From: Alphaproteobacteria bacterium US3C007
Lineage (GTDB): Bacteria; Pseudomonadota; Alphaproteobacteria; Rhodobacterales; Rhodobacteraceae
Direction: 5' to 3'
NCBI GenBank assembly: GCA_034423775.1
Contig: CP139918.1
Location: 186,001 to 250,000 of the forward strand
Length of the DNA: 64,000 bases
A program made the position numbers and the translations under genes. Each line of letters opens with the position of its first letter. Within the stretch, counting starts at the first letter, position 1. The notes beneath the pieces were generated by a model. That model was not told where the DNA came from. It saw nothing but the letters and a program-made list of their open reading frames with translations, and searched no databases. Positions 37,497 through 46,861 of the stretch are shown here, piece after piece.

Positions 37497-38082
37497 TTGA
37501 TGGACCGCGCGCCGCCAACTTAAACCCCTGCGCCACCGCGAAACGGTGATCGACCAACGTTATCTGGATCACCGCCGAACCCGTGTCGGCGAAATGTGCC
37601 AAACGGATCAGCGCACCATAATCATCGGCCATGGCGTGCAAAATACCGATACATAAAAAGGTGAATTCAGACCATGATGGGGCAAGCCTTATTGAAATTT
37701 GATTTTTAGCTCCGCACACCACGTTGATTTGCGGTAGGTTTAAGTCTGGCATGATAAGGTCAATTCGGGCGTTGAACTCATTCAATGAAAATAAGAAATC
37801 GCGAAAATCAACTCCACCAAACCGTAACAATCTGCGAACCCCGTCCTGGTTTCGATGCACCACCAGATAAGTTCCCATATCCTCAAGAATATCGGCGTTT
37901 GGTTTATTCAAAATTCGAGATAGCTGGTTCAAAAGAGCATAGCTATCCTGATCTGGATAGCACAGCATGGCTTCATAAAACGCCACGGCATGCGGGCATG
38001 CAGAAACAACTTTTTGCCACAACCCAAACCCGTATGTATCAATTGTAAAACGCTCTAGCGCTTTGTTCACAACCCCATGCAC
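37489..38082 (-). CDS. H-NOX-like sensor protein with degenerate heme pocket
   Basis: 197 aa. The fold is recognisable: HGVVNKALERFTIDTYGFGL, CYPDQDSYALLNQLSRILNK, LEDMGTYLVVHRNQ, RFGGVDFRDFLFSL. In heme-binding H-NOX proteins the proximal His lies 8 residues before a conserved Pro; here that Pro is Pro112 and the residue at the His position is Asn104. The YxSxR heme-propionate motif is also absent (IRLAPSWSEF). By hand alignment it may thus not bind heme in the usual way. Start: GTG 38082, eight bases after GGGGGAG; a frame to 38106 exists. Co-translated with the cyclase. Another ligand residue, such as His76, cannot be excluded. Confidence 0.82.
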   Translation of the reverse strand: MHGVVNKALERFTIDTYGFGLWQKVVSACPHAVAFYEAMLCYPDQDSYALLNQLSRILNKPNADILEDMGTYLVVHRNQDGVRRLLRFGGVDFRDFLFSLNEFNARIDLIMPDLNLPQINVVCGAKNQISIRLAPSWSEFTFLCIGILHAMADDYGALIRLAHFADTGSAVIQITLVDHRFAVAQGFKLAARGPSNG

Positions 38083-38204
38083 GATAACTTCTCCCCCAAC
38101 AAACATGGCCTGCTTAGGTTAGAAAATCGTAAACAAATCCGCACAAAATTGCAGGCATTGCAGCGCCTATCTTTTGCCGGCGGATTTTCGGCCGATGCTG
38201 GGAT

Positions 38205-39764
38205 CTAAAAATCGGTTGGTGCACCGCCTTCACGTTTGCGGCGCGCAACAAAATCCGCCAGCGCATCCCGCCGAGAGACCTCAAGTGCAGGCGGTTCAAA
38301 TTCAGCCAAGATTTGCTGATACAGCGCATGTGCGCGCTCAGGCGTCCAAAGCGCCCCCGACGCCTCCCAACCTTCAAAATTACTCCATTCAGATAAGAAA
38401 GGCTGGTAAAAGGCGGTACTGTAGCGCTCTTGCGTATGGGCGGTTCCAAAAAAATGGCCGTCATTGCCAACGCTTTTAATGGCCTCTAGGGCAATCTCTT
38501 GCGCACCCGTTGCCACCAAATCTGGATCCATATAGCGTTGGATTTGTTGAAGTATTTCACAATCCATCAAAAATTTTTCTGGGCTGGCAATCAAGCCTCC
38601 CTCCAGCCAACCAGCAGCATGATAGACCATATTGCTGCCCGATTGTACCGCGGCCCAAAGGCTGTTTGATGTTTCCCACATTGCTTGCCCATCCGGCACA
38701 TTGGCAGCGCACACCCCAGATGAGCGCAAGGGCAATCCGTAGAACCGCGCCATCTGTCCAGTCATTTGCGTGGCCCGCATATATTCGGGCGTTCCAAAAG
38801 CCGGGGCGCCAGTTTTCATATCCACATTCGAGGTAAAAGTGCCAAGCGCACAGGCAGCCCCAGGCCTAATCCATTGCGCCAAAGCCACCGCGCATAACGC
38901 TTCCGCGATCGATTGCGCTACCGCCCCGGATAAGGTCACCGGCGCCATCGCACCAGCCAAAGTAAAAGGCGTAACCACCAGACCTTGATTACGCCGCGCA
39001 AGCCGCATCCACCCATCCAGCATCGGAAAATCATGTTTGAGCGGAGAAGTGGAATTGATATTCGTGTACATTTTTGGGCTGGCCTCAAATTCGGCATCGC
39101 TCCAACCGCCTGCAAGGCGCACCATTTCCACCACATCTTCAACCCGTTCCCGCCCCAAGGAATAGGCATGCGCCACCTTATCGCTGAGCGTCAATTTATC
39201 GTATAACACATCCAGATGGCGGGTACTGGCGTGCAGGTCCACAGGCTCGACCGGATAGCCCCCGACAAAGTGAATGCAGTTAAAGTATTGGCTGAGTTTG
39301 ATCAGATTTTGGCAGGTTTCGCGCGTTCCGGGTACTTTTGCATTCAGCTTTACATCCCAATAATTGGGCGGCGACGAAACATTGCCAAATAAAATATAAC
39401 GGCCGCCGATGATCAATTTCCGATCAGGGTTGCGCGGCGTTATCGTCCATTGGCTGGGCGCTTTGGACACCATATCCATCACAAAATGCCGGTCCATCCG
39501 CACGTTCGTGCCGCGTACCGTGCAACCCGCTTGTTGCAAAATAGCGCAAGCTTCTGGGTTCAGAAACTCAATACCGATTTCTTCCAGAATGTGCATCGCA
39601 CCTTCATGAATGGCCTCAACACCCTGATCCGTTAAAGGCGCGATTGGCGGATCGCAATTGACCGGCAAATGCCAGGGCATCTGGTTGATCTCCGAAGCGC
39701 TCCGCCGTTTTGCATTTCCAGCCCGGCCCCCGCCGCGCCTCCGCTTTTCCGATTGACCCGACAT
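38205..39764 (-). CDS. MttB-family (trimethylamine methyltransferase-like) protein, non-pyrrolysine
   Basis: 519 aa. MttB-family proteins transfer a methyl group from quaternary or tertiary amines to a corrinoid protein. Archaeal MttB needs pyrrolysine at an in-frame TAG; this gene has none, so it belongs to the large non-Pyl branch that includes glycine-betaine methyltransferases. Blocks: LHASTRHLDVLYDKLTLSDK, FTLAGAMAPVTLSGAVAQSI, ALAQWIRPGAACALGTFTSN, FYGLPLRSSGVCAANVPDGQ. The N-terminus is very basic (SEKRRRGGGRAGNAKRRSAS). Start: ATG 39764, with an ATG at 39782 as alternative. No corrinoid protein lies next to it here, so its partner is elsewhere. The substrate is not determined. Confidence 0.92.
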   Translation of the reverse strand: MSGQSEKRRRGGGRAGNAKRRSASEINQMPWHLPVNCDPPIAPLTDQGVEAIHEGAMHILEEIGIEFLNPEACAILQQAGCTVRGTNVRMDRHFVMDMVSKAPSQWTITPRNPDRKLIIGGRYILFGNVSSPPNYWDVKLNAKVPGTRETCQNLIKLSQYFNCIHFVGGYPVEPVDLHASTRHLDVLYDKLTLSDKVAHAYSLGRERVEDVVEMVRLAGGWSDAEFEASPKMYTNINSTSPLKHDFPMLDGWMRLARRNQGLVVTPFTLAGAMAPVTLSGAVAQSIAEALCAVALAQWIRPGAACALGTFTSNVDMKTGAPAFGTPEYMRATQMTGQMARFYGLPLRSSGVCAANVPDGQAMWETSNSLWAAVQSGSNMVYHAAGWLEGGLIASPEKFLMDCEILQQIQRYMDPDLVATGAQEIALEAIKSVGNDGHFFGTAHTQERYSTAFYQPFLSEWSNFEGWEASGALWTPERAHALYQQILAEFEPPALEVSRRDALADFVARRKREGGAPTDF

Positions 39765-39875
39765 TTCGATCCCTGCAGCCACCTTCTACACCACCACGAA
39801 AGGGCGGAATCGCACGTAAAACCTGCCCGTTACCGACCTTTTTCGTCGTTTTTAACAAGCGTCAGGGCGAGCGGA

Positions 39876-40571
39876 TCAGCGCAGGTTCAAATAGCTTGGG
39901 ATATGGCTGATATCTGGCAAAACAACATCCGCATAAGCTTGCAAGGTCCGCTGATCTGCCAAACCACTCAGCACGCCGATACAATGCATACCGGCCGCTT
40001 TTCCTGCGATTAAATCATGCGTACTATCACCAACCATCGCAACGTGGCTGGGTAAAATGCCAACCGATGCGCAAAACGCAAGCAATGGCTCGGCTGATGG
40101 CTTGGCGCCAAACCCACTGTCATAACCCGCGATAAAATCCAGTTTTTGAGCAACGCCAACGGCATCAAGATGGGCGCGAGCACCCGCTTCTGCATCATTG
40201 GTCATCACTCCTAGTTTTAGCCCGTTCAGCTGTAAAAGATCGAAAAACGCAACCAAAGGCGTAATTTCCATAACCGGGGCCTTTAAGCTTTCTTGCGTTA
40301 AAAAATCTTCCAGCTCTTGTTCGCTGATCCCCTCAAGCTCTCCAATTAAAGCCTCAACCAAATCTTGGTTGGTGCCAGCTATTGCAACGCTATGCGCGAA
40401 AAATGCCTGTTCTGAGAGATCAAAATCAATCGCCTCCGCCAGCTTTTTTTGTTTTGTTAAATCGCCCTGACTAAGCTGCGCTAAAACATTCAGAAACCAG
40501 CCACTCCACGTTGCTTGAAAATCAAATAAAGTGCCATCTTTATCAAATAGTAAACCATCACATCGCATCAA
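39876..40571 (-). CDS. HAD-family phosphatase (phosphoglycolate-phosphatase-like)
   Basis: 231 aa. HAD motif I LFDKDGTLFDF (nucleophile Asp; Lys in place of the common Leu after the first Asp), motif II VMTNDAEAGARAHLD, motif III Lys in GFGAKPSAEPLLAF, motif IV AMVGDSTHDLIAGKAAGM. The helical cap lies between motifs I and II (about residues 20-100). It is closest to the Gph/PGP branch, which removes phosphate from 2-phosphoglycolate or similar small phosphoesters. The start may be the first or second Met. It follows the DUF3572 gene by 53 bases on the same strand. Confidence 0.9.
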   Translation of the reverse strand: MMRCDGLLFDKDGTLFDFQATWSGWFLNVLAQLSQGDLTKQKKLAEAIDFDLSEQAFFAHSVAIAGTNQDLVEALIGELEGISEQELEDFLTQESLKAPVMEITPLVAFFDLLQLNGLKLGVMTNDAEAGARAHLDAVGVAQKLDFIAGYDSGFGAKPSAEPLLAFCASVGILPSHVAMVGDSTHDLIAGKAAGMHCIGVLSGLADQRTLQAYADVVLPDISHIPSYLNLR

Positions 40572-40624
40572 ATCTCTTCCATATATTTTTGCGTTTTAAA
40601 GCCGAGGACAAAGGCCGATACCGC

Positions 40625-40903
40625 TCACGTCCAATGCACAATCGCGCCTCCGGGCAAGGCCTGCCGGGCCAGACCAATCATATTTGGGTCGCAGTGACAC
40701 GCTTCAGCACAATCCAACACCCATTGATCTTCCAGCAATATAAAATCAAGCACGGCCAGCAAAAACTCGGAAGATTGTGCTTGCGCTTTCAAATCAGCAA
40801 CCGAGCTGCCACTGGCATTTAGGAAAAGCGATAAAACATCCTCATCCTGCGCCATCCAAGCCAAAGCCTCTAACGCAAAAATTTCTGCCGAATGGGGTGT
40901 CAT
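40625..40903 (-). CDS. DUF3572 family protein
   Basis: 92 aa, the normal length. The family pattern is present: EIFALEALAWMAQDEDVLSL, FLNASGSSVADLKAQAQS, VLDFILLEDQWVLDCAEACH, PNMIGLARQALPGG. It is a small helical protein of unknown function confined mainly to alphaproteobacteria, which supports the taxonomic call. It lies upstream of the HAD phosphatase on the same strand and is divergent from the PleD-like gene (91-base gap). Confidence 0.9.
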   Translation of the reverse strand: MTPHSAEIFALEALAWMAQDEDVLSLFLNASGSSVADLKAQAQSSEFLLAVLDFILLEDQWVLDCAEACHCDPNMIGLARQALPGGAIVHWT

Positions 40904-40994
40904 GACAAGATCCGTGTTTGGGGGAAATGATTTATTAACACAAATCTATAAAATTATACTCAAATTATAACAAGCTTTAGAAATTGCCATTGCC

Positions 40995-42362
40995 ATGTCA
41001 GGACATCTTCTGCTTTACAGCCCAAAAACCAAAACCCAACTGCCGGTTGGGCAGATTTTGCGCGATGCCCTGTATCATGTCACCACAGCGTCATCTCGCG
41101 CAGAATTTGAAAGCTATGCGCCCCATCGGATTTGGGATTGCCTTATCATTTTAGGTGGATCACCCAGCTTATTGCATCAACTCAGCGCAATAACACCAAA
41201 TCAAAAAATGCCGATAATCGTTATTTTAGAGGCTCACAACAGCGGCTGTCGGATGCAATTTTTACGCGCGGGCGCAGATGAAATTTTGCAACGTCCGATC
41301 ACGGGAAAGGCACTCTTATCAAGGTTGCGCAGCCTGCTCCGTCGCCGGCGTGCGCACCAAGAATTTACGCTGCGTGCAGACACGAATCGCGCGTTGGGTT
41401 TTCACGAAGCCAAAGCCGTCTTTCAATCAAAACCAAAATGCGTAGTGATCCAAATCCACCATGATCAAACCCATGCCATGCTCGATAAGTTTCACGCTTT
41501 AAAAGAGTATTCCCTTGAAATCACCACGCCTGCCGCTTTGTTTCTTACGGACCAAAAAAGGCCCTCAAACCTGTGCTATATCTTGCTCGATATCGCGCAA
41601 AACCCGCTGATTGCGCATAATTTACTGCTAAGCATGCGCACGCATGATCTTACGCGCCATGCAGCGATTATCCTTGCCAGCGCTAGCATCGAAACGGCAA
41701 CAACGCTTGCTGCTCTGGATCTGGGCGCAGATGATGTGCTTTTTCCAACGTTTTCGGGCTCAGAAATTGCCCATCGCATCGCAACCCAATTAGAACATAA
41801 ACGGGTCAACGATCACTTGCGCGCGATGGTCCAAGAAGGGTTCAAAGCCGCGGTCACCGATCCGTTAACGGGGCTTTATAATCGGCGCTACGCGATGACC
41901 CATTTGTGTCACCAGTTTCAGCGCGCCACGCAAGGACAAACCGATCTTGCTCTTTTCGTGCTTGACCTGGATTTTTTCAAACGTGTCAATGACACCTATG
42001 GCCATGCGGCGGGCGATCAAGTTCTGCGCCGCGTTGCAAAGCTGCTGCAACAAGTCACACGGGCCTCTGACATGGTTGCGCGCTTTGGCGGCGAAGAATT
42101 CCTAGTTGTGTTGCCCGACGCCTCAGCGGAAATAGCGGGTAATATCGCAGAGCGGGTTTGTACGATGATCCGCCGCCTTAAAATCGGGCCCAATTTAATC
42201 GAAATAACCGCCAGTATTGGCGTGAGTTTGAGGTATAACGCCGCCCAAACCCATGTTCACCTGACCGCGCAGGAATTGCTGAAACAGGCAGATCGGGCGC
42301 TTTACCGCGCAAAGGCCATGGGGCGCGACCGCGTATCATACTTTGCTGAACAAGCGGCTTAG
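40995..42362 (+). CDS. PleD-like diguanylate cyclase with two degenerate receiver domains
   Basis: 455 aa, with the REC-REC-GGDEF order of PleD. The GGDEF domain reads RASDMVARFGGEEF, so both the active loop (GGEEF) and the I-site RASD five residues ahead are present, and cyclic di-GMP synthesis with feedback is expected. Receiver 1 (residues 1-115) has LIILGG where the phospho-accepting Asp should be (Gly54), lacks the acidic pair, and has Arg-Pro for Lys-Pro. Receiver 2 keeps an Asp in YILLDIAQ but lacks the Lys (DDVLFPTFSG). Activation by phosphorylation thus looks impaired or rerouted. PleD acts in polar development in Caulobacter. It stands alone. Confidence 0.9.
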   Translation: MSGHLLLYSPKTKTQLPVGQILRDALYHVTTASSRAEFESYAPHRIWDCLIILGGSPSLLHQLSAITPNQKMPIIVILEAHNSGCRMQFLRAGADEILQRPITGKALLSRLRSLLRRRRAHQEFTLRADTNRALGFHEAKAVFQSKPKCVVIQIHHDQTHAMLDKFHALKEYSLEITTPAALFLTDQKRPSNLCYILLDIAQNPLIAHNLLLSMRTHDLTRHAAIILASASIETATTLAALDLGADDVLFPTFSGSEIAHRIATQLEHKRVNDHLRAMVQEGFKAAVTDPLTGLYNRRYAMTHLCHQFQRATQGQTDLALFVLDLDFFKRVNDTYGHAAGDQVLRRVAKLLQQVTRASDMVARFGGEEFLVVLPDASAEIAGNIAERVCTMIRRLKIGPNLIEITASIGVSLRYNAAQTHVHLTAQELLKQADRALYRAKAMGRDRVSYFAEQAA

Positions 42363-42485
42363 AAACTGCCGAAGATCGCATTTTTTCGCTTCCATGGCAG
42401 ATATCCCTTGAAGGCCAAAGGCTTTGACGATTAGATCGCGCCGCGCAGAGGCGCTTGAAGCTCCTAATCAAGAAGAGGCGGCATT

Positions 42486-44375
42486 ATGGGATACGCAGAC
42501 GTTTACAACAGCTGGAAATCAGACCCCGAAACCTTCTGGATGGAGGCCGCGCAGGCGATTGACTGGGACCGACCTCCGAGCTTCGCGCTGGATGCAAGCC
42601 GGGCCCCTCTTTATGAATGGTACACAGATAGCCTGGTAAACACCTGTTACAACGCGGTTGACCGACATGTTGAAAACGGCCGCGCCGCGCAAACCGCTTT
42701 GATTTATGACAGCCCAATTACGGGGGCAAAGGATTTTACCACCTTTCAGCAATTGCGCGATAAAACGGCGCTTTTGGCGGGCGCATTATTGGCCAAAGGC
42801 GTTACAAAAGGCGATCGGGTCATCATCTATATGCCGATGGTTCCAGAAGCCGTTATTGCGATGCTGGCCTGCGCGCGGATCGGCGCGATCCATTCGGTTG
42901 TGTTTGGAGGCTTTGCCGCGAATGAATTGGCCGTGCGGATCGATGATGCGCAGCCCAAAGCCATTTTGGCCGCCTCTTGCGGCATAGAGCCCGGGCGCAT
43001 CATCGCGTATAAACCGCTTATCGACGAAGCGATCGAAATTGCGCAGCACAAGCCCGAAACGGTTTTAATCTTGCAGCGTGAACAGTTAAAAGCCGAGCTG
43101 CTAGAGGGGCGCGACCATGATTGGTTCGAAAGCCAGCGCGGCGTAGAGCCGGCCGATTGCATTCCCGTTGAGGGCAATCACCCGGCCTATATCCTTTACA
43201 CATCAGGCACGACAGGTGCCCCAAAAGGGGTGGTTCGGCCAACCGCGGGGCATTTGGTGGCTTTGAACTGGTCGATGAAGAATATTTACAACGTGGATCC
43301 GGGAGATGTGTTCTGGGCCGCGTCGGATGTTGGCTGGGTGGTTGGGCATAGCTATATTTGTTACGCGCCCCTGATCCATGGCAACACCACACTCATCTTC
43401 GAAGGCAAACCGATCGGCACCCCCGATGCAGGAACCTTTTGGCGGGTTATTTCAGAACATAACGTGCGCAGCTTTTTCACCGCGCCAACCGCGTTTCGGG
43501 CGATTAAGCGCGAAGACCCGAAAGGCGAGTTTAAAGCCGCCTATGATCTGAGTTGTTTGCGCGCGCTCTATTTGGCGGGTGAACGGGCTGATCCAGATAC
43601 GATAAATTGGGCGCATGATCTGCTGGGCGTTCCCGTGATCGATCACTGGTGGCAAACGGAAACAGGCTGGACCATCGCCGGTAACCCAATGGGCGTAGAG
43701 CCGCTTGAGATAAAGCTGGGCAGCCCGGCTGTGGCAATGCCGGGGTATGATGTGCAAATACTGGATGAAACAGGCCAGCAGATGCCGGTCAATACTTTGG
43801 GCGCGATCGCGATTAAATTGCCCCTGCCGCCCGGCACATTGCCCACGTTATGGAACGCGCCCGAGCGGTTCGAAAAATCATATCTCTCTGCTTTTCCGGG
43901 ATATTATGAAACCGGTGATGCTGGTATGGTTGATGAAGACGGCTACTTATATATTATGGCCCGTACAGATGATGTCATCAACGTGGCGGGCCATCGCCTT
44001 TCAACGGGCGCCATGGAAGAGGTGCTGGCAAATCATCCCGATGTCGCTGAATGCGCGGTTATTGGGGCCAGCGACGCGCTCAAAGGCCAATTGCCGATCG
44101 GATTTGTCTGCCTGACCAAGGGCGTCAACCGCCCGCATAGCGAGATCGCCCGTGAATGCGTTCAAATGATCCGCGATAAAATTGGGCCGGTCGCTGCCTT
44201 TAAAACAGCCGCTGTCGTTGATCGACTTCCCAAAACCCGATCTGGCAAAATTTTACGCGCAACCATGGTCAAAATCGCCGATAGCGAAGCGTTCAAACTG
44301 CCTGCAACCATTGATGATCCGGTAATTTTGGATGAAATCAAAGCGGCACTGCAAGCCTTGGGATATGCCCAGTGA
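42486..44375 (+). CDS. prpE: propionyl-CoA synthetase (acyl-CoA synthetase, AMP-forming)
   Basis: 629 aa, as for PrpE. It activates propionate (also acetate and others) to the CoA ester through an acyl-AMP. Motifs: P-loop YILYTSGTTGAPKGVVRPT, WWQTETGWTI (A5), YYETGDAGMVDEDGYLY (A7), and the catalytic Lys region LPKTRSGKILRATM (A10). N-terminus YADVYNSWKSDPETFWMEAA, then WDRPPSFALD, is typical of propionyl-CoA synthetases. In roseobacters it feeds propionate from DMSP and odd-chain breakdown into methylmalonyl-CoA. It is followed 22 bases later by a strong terminator, so it is a single-gene unit. Confidence 0.93.
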   Translation: MGYADVYNSWKSDPETFWMEAAQAIDWDRPPSFALDASRAPLYEWYTDSLVNTCYNAVDRHVENGRAAQTALIYDSPITGAKDFTTFQQLRDKTALLAGALLAKGVTKGDRVIIYMPMVPEAVIAMLACARIGAIHSVVFGGFAANELAVRIDDAQPKAILAASCGIEPGRIIAYKPLIDEAIEIAQHKPETVLILQREQLKAELLEGRDHDWFESQRGVEPADCIPVEGNHPAYILYTSGTTGAPKGVVRPTAGHLVALNWSMKNIYNVDPGDVFWAASDVGWVVGHSYICYAPLIHGNTTLIFEGKPIGTPDAGTFWRVISEHNVRSFFTAPTAFRAIKREDPKGEFKAAYDLSCLRALYLAGERADPDTINWAHDLLGVPVIDHWWQTETGWTIAGNPMGVEPLEIKLGSPAVAMPGYDVQILDETGQQMPVNTLGAIAIKLPLPPGTLPTLWNAPERFEKSYLSAFPGYYETGDAGMVDEDGYLYIMARTDDVINVAGHRLSTGAMEEVLANHPDVAECAVIGASDALKGQLPIGFVCLTKGVNRPHSEIARECVQMIRDKIGPVAAFKTAAVVDRLPKTRSGKILRATMVKIADSEAFKLPATIDDPVILDEIKAALQALGYAQ

Positions 44376-44397
44376 AGGTTGCAGATTGGACATAGCT

Positions 44398-44430
44398 GCA
44401 GCCTTCTTCCTCGAAGAGGGCTGCGTTTTA
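44398..44430 (+). terminator. Rho-independent terminator after prpE
   Basis: A 12-bp stem with one G-T pair: GCAGCCTTCTTC (44398-44409), loop CTC, GAAGAGGGCTGC (44413-44424), followed by GTTTTA. Right distance and orientation for prpE. Confidence 0.85.
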
Positions 44431-44497
44431 GCTTGTTTATTAGGCTTGCACGTGTAGCCTACATTTGTTCTGCGCGTATATAAGGGGGCTGAGGCAT

Positions 44498-45934
44498 ATG
44501 AGCATGTCAGATATTTGGAAGCTGTCAGCCCAAGAAACCGCATCCTTTATCCGCAAGCGAGACCTCTCTGCGCATGACAGCGTGGGGGCCGCATTGGCGC
44601 GTCTAAACGCAGTCAATCCAAAGTTAAACGCCGTGGTAGAGCCTATGGCGGAAACTGCCCTGAAACAGGCGAAAGCGCTGGATCAACTGCAAGCTGATGG
44701 CGGATCATTGGGGCCACTCCACGGGGTGCCGGTGACCATAAAGATCAATATTGATCAGGAAGGTTGCGCCACAAGCAATGGCGTTGTGGCGTTTAAAGAT
44801 ATAATAGCTCAAGCGGATGCGCCCGTGGTTGAAAACCTTAGGAAGGCGGGCGCGGTGATTATTGGACGCACCAACACCCCCGAATTTTCATTTCGCGCCG
44901 ACACGCAAAACCCCCTTTTTGGGCGCACGCATAATCCATGGGGCCAGCACATATCGGCAGGAGGCTCGTCCGGCGGCGCAGGGGCTGCGGTGATGGCCGG
45001 GATTGGCGCGCTTGCGCATGGCAATGATATTGGGGGCTCGCTGCGCTTTCCCGCCGCCGCGAATGGCGCCGTGACCTTAAAGCCGGGATTGGGGCGGGTG
45101 CCCGCTTGGAATGTCAGCCAAAAAGAAGAACGTGGTATTCTGGCGCAAGCAATGTCAGTCCAAGGTGTGCTCGCGCGGCGCGCCGGCGATCTCGATTTGG
45201 CAATGCCAAGCTTGATGCATCCCCATAGTGGCGATCCTTTTCACGTGCCCCTGCCCTATCGATTGGCCAACCATGATGGGCCTGTGCGCGTAGCCTTTTG
45301 CCCCGACACACCAGGTTTTGAAACCCACCCAGAGATCCGCAAAGGCCTCGATAATGCTGCGTCTGCGCTCAAAGATGCCGGCTATATCGTGGAACAGACC
45401 GAGCCGCCGCTGCTGGAAGAAACCGCGCTGATGGGCTATCGCAGCTTATTGGGCGAAGTCTCAACCTTGCTTGGGCCTGATATAAAGGCGTATGGATCGC
45501 CGCAAGTTCAACAAATATTTAAGGATTACTTTGACTACTTCCCCCCGTTTGAAGGCGATGCGCTGTTAAAAAACTTGGGGCAGCGCACGCATTATGCGCG
45601 CCAATGGGGCCTGTTCATGGAAAAATACCCGCTGATACTCGCGCCGTTTTTACCACAGCCGTTTTTTGCACCAAATCGCGATTGTGAAGGGCTGGCGGGC
45701 GTTTCCGACGTATTGGGCGCCGCGCTTTGGTCATATTCTATCAATTTCATCGGCCATCCATCCGGCTGCCTGCCGGCAGGTTTAGCAGAAATAAAAGGAC
45801 AGCCCTATCCGATCAATGTTCAACTGATTGCGCAGCGCTGGCGCGAAGACCTTTGCGTGGCGGCTTTGCAGGATATCGAAGCGCGTTTGGGCTATCTCTG
45901 CGATGATTTATGGCAGCGGATGGGCGCGCTTTAA
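44498..45934 (+). CDS. amidase (amidase-signature family)
   Basis: 478 aa. The Ser-cisSer-Lys triad is complete: Lys82 (VTIKINIDQEG), Ser157 in the Gly/Ser-rich loop (SAGGSSGGAGAA) and nucleophile Ser181 (GNDIGGSLRFPA). Family members hydrolyse small amides, aryl-acylamides or nylon-type oligomers; the natural substrate is not known. Start: ATG 44498 behind GAGG; the frame is open to 44465. It converges with NAD kinase, and the two genes share the four bases TTAA (45931-45934) for their stop codons. Not GatA: no gatB/gatC neighbours and lower similarity to its C-terminal part. Confidence 0.93.
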   Translation: MSMSDIWKLSAQETASFIRKRDLSAHDSVGAALARLNAVNPKLNAVVEPMAETALKQAKALDQLQADGGSLGPLHGVPVTIKINIDQEGCATSNGVVAFKDIIAQADAPVVENLRKAGAVIIGRTNTPEFSFRADTQNPLFGRTHNPWGQHISAGGSSGGAGAAVMAGIGALAHGNDIGGSLRFPAAANGAVTLKPGLGRVPAWNVSQKEERGILAQAMSVQGVLARRAGDLDLAMPSLMHPHSGDPFHVPLPYRLANHDGPVRVAFCPDTPGFETHPEIRKGLDNAASALKDAGYIVEQTEPPLLEETALMGYRSLLGEVSTLLGPDIKAYGSPQVQQIFKDYFDYFPPFEGDALLKNLGQRTHYARQWGLFMEKYPLILAPFLPQPFFAPNRDCEGLAGVSDVLGAALWSYSINFIGHPSGCLPAGLAEIKGQPYPINVQLIAQRWREDLCVAALQDIEARLGYLCDDLWQRMGAL

Positions 45935-46692
45935 ACGAATTGTTCTTGCAGCAAGCGCTCATCCAGCCCGTGGCCAGGATCAAACAGCAACCGATGCTGC
46001 ACATGCTCTTCAGAAGTGATATCGACGATCGCCACGTTGGAAATTGACGTGCTGTCAGCATCGGCCATAACGGGACGTTTTTCTGGATCCATTACTTCAA
46101 ATCGAACATGAGCTTTTTTGGGGAGCAACGCCCCGCGCCAGCGCCTCGGCCGAAACGCGTTCAGCGCCGTCATCGCCAAAACATCCGCGCCGATCGGCAA
46201 GATAGGCCCATGCGCAGAATAATTATACGCGGTTGATCCCGCCGGCGTCGCCAAAAGTGCCCCATCACAGACCAATTCATCAATTCTAATCCGGCCATCC
46301 ACCGAGATGCGTAATTTTGCCGCCTGTGGCCCAGCGCGCAGCAATGAAACCTCATTAATCGCCAAAGCGATATGCTCTGCCCCCGCGCTATCCGTGGCTT
46401 GCATGCGCAGCGGATTAATCGCGGTTTCTTCCGCCGCTGTGATACGCGCCAGCAAATCGTCTTCTTGATAAGGGTTCATCAAAAACCCAACCGTGCCCCG
46501 GTTCATACCATAAACAGGCAAGCCAAACTTCTGCGATGCGTGAAGCGTTTGAAGCATAAACCCATCGCCTCCAAGCGCAACGATCACATCTGCCGCTTGC
46601 GGGGCGCAGTTACCATAGCGTTCTGTAAGCTTTTCAAATCCGGTTTGAGCCGCAATTGAAGAGCTGGATGTAAAGGCAATTCGGTGATCCAT
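45931..46692 (-). CDS. nadK: NAD kinase
   Basis: 253 aa. Makes NADP from NAD and ATP (or polyphosphate). Signature GGDGFML near residue 45 with the catalytic Asp, then GMNRGTVGFLMN, the NE motif in LAINEVSLLR, and ATPAGSTAYNYSAHGPILP, all diagnostic. Start: ATG 46692; a GTG at 46716 would add eight residues with no better ribosome site. It is divergent from glyA and convergent with the amidase. Confidence 0.96.
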   Translation of the reverse strand: MDHRIAFTSSSSIAAQTGFEKLTERYGNCAPQAADVIVALGGDGFMLQTLHASQKFGLPVYGMNRGTVGFLMNPYQEDDLLARITAAEETAINPLRMQATDSAGAEHIALAINEVSLLRAGPQAAKLRISVDGRIRIDELVCDGALLATPAGSTAYNYSAHGPILPIGADVLAMTALNAFRPRRWRGALLPKKAHVRFEVMDPEKRPVMADADSTSISNVAIVDITSEEHVQHRLLFDPGHGLDERLLQEQFV

Positions 46693-46861
46693 TGACAGAA
46701 TATCCCAAGCTAGCACGCAACCTCATAACAAGCATACTGCGACAAAAAAGACCAGACATGGCGCACAGAGTAAAAATAAGGTCGAATTGCGCACTTTCCC
46801 TCCTATATAAACTATTCTAAGGAGCCTTAGACTGTTTAATTCAAATCTGGAGTGCGAAATC

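Noticed and set aside
38205..39764. Pyrrolysine use in the MttB-like gene.
   Set aside because: The frame is complete without any internal TAG.
46717..46861. A possible riboswitch ahead of glyA.
   Set aside because: The leader is too short and shows no conserved paired elements that I could recognise.
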